From NCBI GenBank assembly GCA_020342025.1, contig CP070840.1, positions 1,538,855 to 1,546,603 on the forward strand: a stretch of 7,749 bases of DNA, in the 5' to 3' direction. Source of the stretch: Deltaproteobacteria bacterium. GTDB lineage: Bacteria; Desulfobacterota; DSM-4660; Desulfatiglandales; HGW-15. Both the position numbers and the translations under genes were made by a program. Below the pieces are notes generated by a model. It was not told the origin of the DNA. It saw nothing but the letters and a program-made list of their open reading frames with translations, and made no database searches. Shown here piece after piece: positions 1 to 4,856 of the stretch; the first letter of the stretch is position 1, and every line of letters starts with the position of its first letter.

Positions 1-126
1 CATTATTTCGCCTTCGGTGGGGGCCATTATCGTGGGACCTCTATCACAGCCAAAGGCCGTTTTGGCGGACGTGGCTCCGCTTTTGGCGGCAAAGGCCGTT
101 TCGGCGGCGGGCGTGGGGGGAGATAG
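1..126 (+). CDS. C-terminal fragment of a Gly/Arg/Phe-rich protein (5' end outside window)
   Basis: Reading from base 1 in frame 1, the sequence is open for 41 codons and ends at TAG (124-126). The peptide is dominated by Gly, Arg, Phe and Lys, with a KGRFGG unit occurring twice 13 residues apart and an ending of the GGGRGGR type. This is a low-complexity tail like those seen at the C-termini of some bacterial RNA-binding proteins and of some small secreted or lipoprotein-like proteins. No folded domain is visible, so function cannot be assigned. An overlapping frame (17-199) is also open, but it starts at GTG within the same low-complexity DNA and looks like a shadow. The gene converges with the minus-strand operon to its right. 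I see no clear terminator hairpin with a T-run in 127-210. Confidence 0.55.
   Translation, partial: HYFAFGGGHYRGTSITAKGRFGGRGSAFGGKGRFGGGRGGR
52..108 (+). repeat. Two near-identical 18-nt coding repeats, 39 nt apart
   Basis: AAAGGCCGTTTTGGCGGA (52-69) recurs at 91-108 with two differences, both in wobble positions of the frame ending at 126. It encodes KGRFGG both times, which supports that reading frame over the overlapping one and suggests that the Gly-rich tail grew by tandem duplication of a 13-residue unit. Confidence 0.6.
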
Positions 127-210
127 CGCGCTGGCGCGGCGAGTTAATTGTTATTGGTTATTTGTAGCACTTAGCGCAACGCGTATGGCACAAATTTGAT
201 GGAATAGTGT

Positions 211-1332
211 TCACCGGTTCTCATCCTGTTTCGCTTGAACACAATGGAGTGATTCCAGCTTTAGCAAGGCCTCGAAGCACTTGTTGCATGATATGCATGT
301 GGCCCTGTGGTGATCGCCGCTTTTCCAGGCATTCACAAGACCAGGTTCCCTTATAAAAGGGCGGCTCAAGGAGACAAAGTCCGCTTCTCCGTTCTTGACG
401 ATCTCTTCCATGAGTTCAAAGGTCCTCAGTCCGCCCACCATCATGACGGGTACGTTCACCTGATTCTTGATCTCTTTGCACCACCCCCGGAAATAGGCCT
501 CGCGTTCTACCCTATTAATTTTGGTCCGGAACTCCGCAGTCTCATACCCCTTACCTCTCAATCCCGAGCTGATCTCCAGGGCATCATATCCCCATTGGGC
601 AAGCCGCTGAGCGGCCATTTTTCCTTCGCTGAATTCAAGCCCGCCTGCAAAGCCATCTTGAACCCCAATCTTGACGAGCACCGGGTAGTTTTCTCCCACC
701 TTTGCCCTGATGTCCTGGTATATCTCCTGGTGAACGCGAAGACGATTTTCTAGGGTGCCCCCCCAGTCATCTTCGCGTCGGTTTGTAAAAGGAGAGAGAA
801 ATTCACTCAGTAGATAGGCATGGGCAGCGTGGACTTGAACCGCGTCAAACCCGGCTTCTCTTGCTCTTTCGGCCGCATCCCCAAATGCACCTACAACATC
901 CCAGATCTCATCCTCCGTGATGGGTCGGTAACTATGATTGAAATAGGGATCGTCTTCAACAAAGGAAGGCGCTATGGCTTCTCCGTCTTTGGACTTAACA
1001 AACTTCGCTCGCTCTCTTCCCGCATGAAACAACTGAATGGCGATCTTACTTCCCCGATCGTGAACAACGGCCGTCAAACTTTTGAGCCCCGGTATGAAAT
1101 CATCGTTGGTCACAGAGTTTTGAAACAGGGAGATTTGACCCGAAGGATGCACGTGGGCAATGCCCGTAACAATGAGCCCTATGCCGCCTTCGGCCAGTCC
1201 TGAAAAGAGCTTGATCTGTTTCTCAGAGACATAGCCATGTTTATCCGCGCACCCATCATAGGTGGCTGAGCGCACAAACCGGTTCCGCACTTCCATCCCT
1301 CTAATCTTCACAGGTTCGAATAGAATGCTCAT
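211..1332 (-). CDS. Old Yellow Enzyme-family NAD(P)H:flavin oxidoreductase
   Basis: This is a 373-residue FMN-dependent TIM-barrel protein of the Old Yellow Enzyme / 2,4-dienoyl-CoA reductase N-terminal domain family, whose members reduce activated C=C bonds with NAD(P)H. Visible hallmarks are the N-terminal LFEPVKIRGMEVRNRFVRS strand (residues 4-22), QLFHAGR (100-106), the substrate-binding pair in VHAAHAY (H168, H171, Y173) and SPFTNRREDDWGG (180-192). The phosphate-binding end of the barrel follows at MVGGLR (298-303) and SRPFIREP (323-330). The C-terminus carries C346, C349, C352 and C364, resembling the iron-sulfur cysteines of FadH-type enzymes but one residue shorter between the second and third. 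The flavoprotein and NAD domains of full-length FadH are absent. The start ATG has GAGGAG (1337-1342) behind it, overlapping the stop of the upstream phosphoesterase, so translation is probably coupled. Substrate unknown; an enoyl-CoA or enoate is plausible. Confidence 0.9.
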   Translation of the reverse strand: MSILFEPVKIRGMEVRNRFVRSATYDGCADKHGYVSEKQIKLFSGLAEGGIGLIVTGIAHVHPSGQISLFQNSVTNDDFIPGLKSLTAVVHDRGSKIAIQLFHAGRERAKFVKSKDGEAIAPSFVEDDPYFNHSYRPITEDEIWDVVGAFGDAAERAREAGFDAVQVHAAHAYLLSEFLSPFTNRREDDWGGTLENRLRVHQEIYQDIRAKVGENYPVLVKIGVQDGFAGGLEFSEGKMAAQRLAQWGYDALEISSGLRGKGYETAEFRTKINRVEREAYFRGWCKEIKNQVNVPVMMVGGLRTFELMEEIVKNGEADFVSLSRPFIREPGLVNAWKSGDHHRATCISCNKCFEALLKLESLHCVQAKQDENR

Positions 1333-1336
1333 CTTT

Positions 1337-1342
1337 CTCCTC
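1337..1342 (-). promoter_or_regulatory. Ribosome binding site of the OYE-family gene, overlapping the upstream stop
   Basis: On the minus strand GAGGAG lies 4 nt before the ATG at 1332. Its first base is shared with the TAG stop (1344-1342) of the phosphoesterase gene. This tight junction supports one transcript and translational coupling. Confidence 0.7.
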
Positions 1343-2637
1343 TAAATCGTTTTCAAGGTCCCTGTCCAGGTGGCGAAAGCAGGGAACTTCAGGCCCTTTT
1401 CCTCTTTTCTGTAAAAGATGACATAGGTCAGATTCTTCCACCCAATGAAGCCCAGGCCCTCCTTGGTTTTGTGATATCTTCGACGCCAGGTTCCCGTATT
1501 CAAATAGACATGCTCCTTTACGCCTTCGGGGCTTTCGACAACCCTTACGGGCATTTGAAGGGGTTCATGGCTATGGCCATAGACCACGTATCTTATGCGG
1601 CTGTCCAACTGTGAATATTCGGCCGGGGCCGCTTCGGAGAGGTTATCCTTTTCAACGTGCTTGTTCACCAGTTCCAGGAGCGGCAAAAGTCTTTCAGAGG
1701 GGAAGACCTTAAACTTCTCGAGCAAAAATAAGAACGCCTGTACCTGATCCGCTTCATCCCAGAAATCCGTCCATTTATCGTGATGCCTGTACCATTTCTT
1801 TACGAACTTCAGTTTATTGAATTCTTTTATGATTTCATCCACCGAGTCCTCAATCGCTTCCTTTACAAAGAGATTCTTTTTGACCTGATAAAGGAGCCAT
1901 TCCAGGATGGCTGAGTAAGGCCTTACATTTTCAACCTCTTCCAGGTTCCGTCTCAGGGCCTTCTGCTCTTCTTGTGGTAGACTCTTGACGGCTGGTTGTT
2001 GCATAACCTTCCATGGAAGTCTTGCCACCAGTTCGGTGGTGATAGGGTCTCCGATGGGCACCCTCATGTAGTCACTATGGCCGTAGGACGTGCCTCCCTC
2101 ATAATTGAATTTGTCATATTCATGTCCATGGCGGCCAAAGACGCCATAGTCCACATCGATGAAATGGTGGTCAAAGGGGGCTCCAGAAAAAGAGATTCCA
2201 AGATTTTTGCACACCTTTTTTCTGAGACTCGCGTATTTGTTACATAAGCGGTCATGGTTCCCTGACAGATATATCCTCTCCGGCTCAACGGGAAAACCGA
2301 ACTTGGTCCTGAGCTCACCGCCGAGCAGATCAAATGTGTCTCTATTCTTCCGGCTGATGGCATCTAAGATTGTTTTGGCATGGGCCTCAATCTTTTTCTC
2401 ATTGGTCCCCCATGGTCTCTCAGCTTCGGAAAAAGGGAACCATTTCTCTGTTCTCAACAGATCAAAAATATCACCTAAAAATATAATCTTGATCTCTTCC
2501 ACATTTCTTTTATCATCAATGAGCCGATTTGCCGCCCAGCTGATGTCTTCCAAAAAAATTTCAAATGCCGCCGTGGGCACGTTGTGTTCGCCTGCCGTTC
2601 CATCCACAAAATGCAGATCACTGATAAAAACTAGCAT
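1342..2637 (-). CDS. Calcineurin-like metallophosphoesterase, large form
   Basis: The 431-residue product has the five metal-binding blocks of calcineurin-like phosphoesterases: SDLH (D7, H9), GDIFD (G55-D59), GNHDR (G126-R130), GRHGHEYD (H170, H172) and GHSH (H355, H357). These should bind a dinuclear metal centre that hydrolyses a phosphoester or pyrophosphate. No signal peptide or membrane span is seen, so it is probably cytoplasmic. Between blocks four and five lie about 180 residues, mostly charged and predicted helical, much more than in LpxH-type enzymes of about 240 residues; this may form a cap over the active site. I chose the ATG at 2637 because GGAGGAGGTG precedes it and the metal motif starts at once. 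An open frame continues upstream to 2802, but that extension reads through repeat DNA and into the neighbouring gene. The substrate is not predictable. Confidence 0.85.
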   Translation of the reverse strand: MLVFISDLHFVDGTAGEHNVPTAAFEIFLEDISWAANRLIDDKRNVEEIKIIFLGDIFDLLRTEKWFPFSEAERPWGTNEKKIEAHAKTILDAISRKNRDTFDLLGGELRTKFGFPVEPERIYLSGNHDRLCNKYASLRKKVCKNLGISFSGAPFDHHFIDVDYGVFGRHGHEYDKFNYEGGTSYGHSDYMRVPIGDPITTELVARLPWKVMQQPAVKSLPQEEQKALRRNLEEVENVRPYSAILEWLLYQVKKNLFVKEAIEDSVDEIIKEFNKLKFVKKWYRHHDKWTDFWDEADQVQAFLFLLEKFKVFPSERLLPLLELVNKHVEKDNLSEAAPAEYSQLDSRIRYVVYGHSHEPLQMPVRVVESPEGVKEHVYLNTGTWRRRYHKTKEGLGFIGWKNLTYVIFYRKEEKGLKFPAFATWTGTLKTI

Positions 2638-2640
2638 CTT

Positions 2641-2651
2641 GCACCTCCTCC
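2641..2651 (-). promoter_or_regulatory. Strong ribosome binding site that fixes the phosphoesterase start
   Basis: The minus strand reads GGAGGAGGTGC, with the AGGAGG core at 2649-2644, six bases before the ATG at 2637. It decides for the 431-residue product over a 486-residue extension that would overlap the preceding gene. Confidence 0.8.
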
Positions 2652-2665
2652 AAAAGATTGGAATG

Positions 2666-2755
2666 ATGGAATAAGGATCTTTTCGTTTTCCCATACCCAC
2701 TATTCCATTCTTCCCTCCGGGCCGCAGGCCTACGGGCCGGAGGCCATTATTCCAT
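2666..2755. repeat. Repeat-like element: hairpin flanked by 12-bp direct repeats
   Basis: CCACTATTCCAT (2697-2708) and CCATTATTCCAT (2744-2755) are 11/12 identical direct repeats flanking a GC-rich hairpin (2714-2743). A further inverted copy of the core, ATGGAATA (2666-2673), can pair with TATTCCAT (2701-2708). The arrangement resembles REP-like intergenic elements. The right-hand copy overlaps the last codons and stop of the carboxymuconolactone decarboxylase-family gene, so the element appears to have shaped that gene's C-terminus. Whether it is dispersed in the genome cannot be told from one window. Confidence 0.5.
2714..2743 (-). repeat. GC-rich hairpin just after the CMD-family stop codon
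   Basis: CCTCCGG (2714-2720) pairs with CCGGAGG (2737-2743). Inside, after a G/G mismatch, CCG (2722-2724) pairs with CGG (2733-2735), giving a ten-pair stem with an 8-nt loop. On the minus strand it begins 3 nt after the stop at 2747. No T-run follows, so it does not look like a standard intrinsic terminator. It may stabilise or process the transcript between the two operon genes. Confidence 0.55.
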
Positions 2756-3151
2756 GCTAATAGGCCATTCCCCTCTCTTTTGCAGGACATCCCTGTACAC
2801 ACCGAGTGCCTCGTTCACCGCGGGCATGCCCGCGTAGGTGCCCACCTGGAAGAATACCTCTGCCAGCTTCTTCGGGTCACAGCCCACATTCAAGGCGGCA
2901 TTCACATGGAGCCTCAGCTCATCTCTGGCACGGAGGGCTGCCAGCATGGCACAGGCCACCATCTGTCTTTCAGGCAACGTGAGGACGGTTCGGGAATAGA
3001 GGTTGCCCGTTATGAACTTGGAGAAATCGTTGGCCAGTTCTTTGTCGAAATCTCTCCACAGAGAATATGGGGGATCTAACTTGGCTCCTCCGGCGAAGAG
3101 CTTTTTTGCCGTCTCCTTTGTTCTCTTTTTGATCTCCTCATCACTCATCAT
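2747..3151 (-). CDS. Carboxymuconolactone decarboxylase (CMD) family protein
   Basis: The 134-residue product matches the small all-helical CMD/AhpD-like fold in length and pattern. GNLYSRTVLTLPERQM (49-64) fits the opening helix. The core ELRLHVNAALNVGC (78-91) carries H82, and LAEVFFQVGTYAGMPAVNEAL (96-116) is the typical closing segment. The CxxC of the peroxidase AhpD is absent: C67 and C91 are isolated, so a thiol peroxidase role is unlikely. The family includes 4-carboxymuconolactone decarboxylase (PcaC), but many members are uncharacterised and no other protocatechuate genes are nearby, so the pcaC symbol is not justified. ATG codons occur at 3151 and 3148, with AAAGGAGGA (3165-3157) upstream; 3151 is chosen as the first. 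It is the first gene of the leftward operon. Its last two codons and stop lie inside a repeat element. Confidence 0.85.
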   Translation of the reverse strand: MMSDEEIKKRTKETAKKLFAGGAKLDPPYSLWRDFDKELANDFSKFITGNLYSRTVLTLPERQMVACAMLAALRARDELRLHVNAALNVGCDPKKLAEVFFQVGTYAGMPAVNEALGVYRDVLQKRGEWPISME

Positions 3152-3156
3152 GCGGA

Positions 3157-3165
3157 TCCTCCTTT
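3157..3165 (-). promoter_or_regulatory. Ribosome binding site of the CMD-family gene
   Basis: The minus strand reads AAAGGAGGA, five bases before the ATG at 3151, a near-ideal Shine-Dalgarno. It supports the start at 3151 or, less likely, the adjacent ATG at 3148. Confidence 0.75.
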
Positions 3166-3199
3166 AATATGGCATAAAGCCCCAGCAAAACAGGTTTTC

Positions 3200-3246
3200 A
3201 CCCCAGTTGAATAGGCTATACCTTACAACGGGGTAAACGTTTCACC
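3200..3246. promoter_or_regulatory. Candidate operator: overlapping inverted repeats
   Basis: ACCCC-A-GTTG (3200-3209) pairs with CAACGGGGT (3226-3234), nine pairs with one bulged A and a 16-nt spacer. It overlaps GGTAAACGTTTCACC (3232-3246), a 14-bp palindrome GGTAAACGTTTACC broken by one inserted C. Lying 50-95 bp upstream of the CMD-family start, this could be a regulator binding site. No regulator gene is in the window. Confidence 0.35.
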
Positions 3247-3291
3247 GGGGCAAGCATAATGTATCGAGAGACAAGATGTTTCCTGTAGAAA

Positions 3292-3330
3292 TTGCTTTAT
3301 TCCTTTCAAAAGTCAAGAGTTATAAAGCAA
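3292..3330. repeat. Perfect 9-bp inverted repeat
   Basis: TTGCTTTAT (3292-3300) and ATAAAGCAA (3322-3330) are perfect inverted arms around a 21-nt spacer. The stem is AT-rich. It could be a transcription-factor site or part of a degraded element; no function can be assigned. Confidence 0.45.
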
Positions 3331-3333
3331 AGC

Positions 3334-3369
3334 GCCCCACTGAAATAGCCACCGATGGTGGCGCGGGGC
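3334..3369. repeat. Nested GC-rich hairpin
   Basis: GCCACC (3348-3353) and GGTGGC (3357-3362) form a 6-bp stem around GAT. Outside it, GCCCC (3334-3338) pairs with GGGGC (3365-3369). No T-run follows on the plus strand, and on the minus strand the flank is not T-rich either, so a terminator is not supported. Confidence 0.45.
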
Positions 3370-3567
3370 AGGCATGGAGCCTAGCGCATAGCCTCATGAA
3401 AAGGCGAAGTAGACGGCGATATTTAACACAAAGACAGGCCGGGCAAAGCTCGGGCCATCAGCCGAGGTCACATTTTATGGTATTCACGAATTGGAAAAGA
3501 GCCTTGACAAAAAAAAAGCGGGTCTGCTAGTTAGATGAGAAGTTAATTAATTGATATTACTATTTTT

Positions 3568-3596
3568 TTGGTAGCATAAACCATCATCGTTATAAA
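3568..3596 (+). promoter_or_regulatory. Candidate sigma70-type promoter for the acyl-CoA dehydrogenase operon
   Basis: TTGGTA (3568-3573) and TATAAA (3591-3596) are separated by 17 nt, matching the consensus at 4/6 and 5/6. Transcription would begin near 3603, leaving a leader of about 40 nt. Overlapping alternatives are TTGATA (3551-3556) with CATAAA (3575-3580) at 18 nt, and a perfect TTGACA (3504-3509) with a weak TGC-TAGTTA -10 (TAGTTA at 3528-3533). AT-rich DNA gives such matches by chance, so the call is tentative. Confidence 0.4.
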
Positions 3597-3641
3597 AGTT
3601 TTGCTCAGAATTTGCCGATCGAAGCAATAAGGAGAGAAATC

Positions 3642-4790
3642 ATGGATTTCGATCTGACTGAAAAGCAGAAGCGCCTCCAGGACACAGCTTATCGGTTCGC
3701 TGTTGAGGAAATTCAACCCATAGCCAGGGCGTGCGACAGGGAAGAGAGACATCCGAAGGAAGTTTGGAAAAAGGCGAGTGAGAGGGGACTCGTCGGGGTT
3801 ACTATTCCTGAAAAGTATGGAGGGCCTGGACTTGGGTTTGTGGGTTTAACACTCGTAACCGAGCAACTAAGCAGAGTAGATCTGGGAATGTCTCTGGTCA
3901 TTGCAGCCGCAACCTTTGGTTCTGAAAATATCATGATGTATGGCACAGAGAAGCAAAAGAAAAAGTATCTCCCCCTTCTTGTCAATGGCGAAGCCATATC
4001 GGCCGGGGCATACACGGAGCCGGACGCGGGCACAGATGTGGCCTCCATAAGAACCATGGCTGTTAAGGAAGGAAAAGAATACGTCATTAATGGAAACAAA
4101 ATTTTCATTACCAACGGCAGGGTTTGTAACTGGATGGTTGTTCTGTGTGTAACCCATCCCGAGGAGGAAAAAAGATATGGAAGACATAGCCTTATCCTGG
4201 TTGAGTCGGACAGGAAAGGCGTTGAAGCCAGTCAGTTAAAGGGGAAACTGGGGGTTAGGGCGAGTGAGACCACTGAGATTGCTTTTTCAGATGTCCGTGT
4301 TCCTTGTGAAAACCTGATTGGCGAGGAAGGGAAAGGATTTTACCAACTTATGCACTTCTTTGATGCAACCAGGACTATGGTCGCTGCTCAGGGCGTGGGT
4401 CTTGCTCAGGGCGCATTGGATAGGACAGCAAGATATATTCAGGAAAGAAAGGTGCAAAATAAACCCCTTGCTGCAAGCCAATCGATACAGTTCCAACTCG
4501 CTGAAATGGCTACCAGGATCGAACTGGCACGAAATACCACCTATAAAGCCGCCTGGAAAGTTGATCAGGGTCGAACGGATCCAGCACTCAATGCCATGGC
4601 CAAATATTTCTCCGGGGAGATGGCCGTCTGGGTATGCGGTAAGGCCTTGGAGATACATGCGGCGTTCTCTCCTGAAGCGTTGTGCGACGCGTATGACATC
4701 CAGCGGTTTTTTCGTGACGCCAAGATATTGGAAATCTATGAGGGGACGAAAGAAGCGGAAAAGATGACCATATCAAGGAGACTGTTTTAG
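3642..4790 (+). CDS. Acyl-CoA dehydrogenase
   Basis: The 382-residue product has the usual length and three-part layout (N-terminal helices, middle beta domain, C-terminal helices) of FAD-dependent acyl-CoA dehydrogenases, which put a 2,3-double bond into an acyl-CoA and pass electrons to electron-transfer flavoprotein. Visible motifs are AYTEPDAGTD (123-132), GNKIFITNG (151-159) and KLGVRASETTEIAFSDVRVP (202-221). RFFRDAKILEIYEGT (355-369) contains E367 at the catalytic-base position of short- and medium-chain enzymes. The usual QxxGGxG flavin-contact motif is replaced by EIHAAFS (337-343), which is unusual. The ATG at 3642 is chosen because AAGGAG (3629-3634) sits 7 nt upstream; an in-frame TTG at 3612 adds ten residues without family similarity. 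It is the first gene of the rightward operon, 66 nt before the condensing-enzyme gene. Chain length and substrate are not predictable. Confidence 0.92.
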   Translation: MDFDLTEKQKRLQDTAYRFAVEEIQPIARACDREERHPKEVWKKASERGLVGVTIPEKYGGPGLGFVGLTLVTEQLSRVDLGMSLVIAAATFGSENIMMYGTEKQKKKYLPLLVNGEAISAGAYTEPDAGTDVASIRTMAVKEGKEYVINGNKIFITNGRVCNWMVVLCVTHPEEEKRYGRHSLILVESDRKGVEASQLKGKLGVRASETTEIAFSDVRVPCENLIGEEGKGFYQLMHFFDATRTMVAAQGVGLAQGALDRTARYIQERKVQNKPLAASQSIQFQLAEMATRIELARNTTYKAAWKVDQGRTDPALNAMAKYFSGEMAVWVCGKALEIHAAFSPEALCDAYDIQRFFRDAKILEIYEGTKEAEKMTISRRLF

Positions 4791-4843
4791 GTATTTTTTT
4801 GATTTTTGATAGGGTCTTGGGTATCTTGTTTTGGTTAAAGGAA

Positions 4844-4852
4844 GGGGGGAGG
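4844..4852 (+). promoter_or_regulatory. Ribosome binding site supporting a TTG start
   Basis: GGGGGGAGG (4844-4852) lies just before TTG at 4857. No ATG occurs in frame until codon 25, after the conserved first beta strand, so TTG is the credible initiation codon. The GGAGG-to-start spacing of 4 nt is short. Confidence 0.65.
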
Positions 4853-4856
4853 CAAA

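Larger units (their letters stand above)
3152..3641. other. Divergent intergenic region without a convincing gene
   Basis: This stretch of about 490 bp separates the leftward CMD-family operon from the rightward acyl-CoA dehydrogenase operon. It holds a palindrome cluster near 3200-3246, a 9-bp perfect inverted repeat at 3292/3322, a nested hairpin at 3334-3369 and promoter-like sequences at 3504-3596. An 84-codon open frame at 3276-3530 is rich in Arg, Lys and Gln, has no domain-like pattern and no good ribosome binding site, and reads through the hairpins, so I do not call it a gene. I found no convincing minus-strand promoter for the CMD-family operon. Confidence 0.6.

Noticed and set aside
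17..199. Open frame of 60 codons on the plus strand
   Set aside because: It starts at GTG with no ribosome binding site and overlaps the Gly/Arg-rich frame, whose wobble-position differences between the two repeat copies support the other reading.
307..1203. Long plus-strand open frames opposite the OYE-family gene
   Set aside because: They mirror a strongly conserved enzyme on the other strand, lack ribosome binding sites and show no domain pattern.
2714..2743. Intrinsic terminator after the CMD-family gene
   Set aside because: The stem is strong but no T-run follows on the minus strand, and the next gene in the same direction has no evident promoter.
2638..2802. 55-residue N-terminal extension of the phosphoesterase
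   Set aside because: It overlaps the CMD-family gene, reads through hairpin repeats and precedes a very strong ribosome binding site and the natural first beta strand.
3200..3250. Integron attC-like site
   Set aside because: The inverted repeats lack the GTTRRRY and RYYYAAC core arrangement, and there is no integrase or cassette array.
3276..3530. Possible small basic protein in the divergent intergenic region
   Set aside because: There is no good Shine-Dalgarno, the composition is unlike a folded protein, and it crosses hairpin-forming repeats.
4791..4856. Terminator between the acyl-CoA dehydrogenase and fusion genes
   Set aside because: T-runs are present but no GC-rich stem precedes them, so read-through in one operon is more likely.
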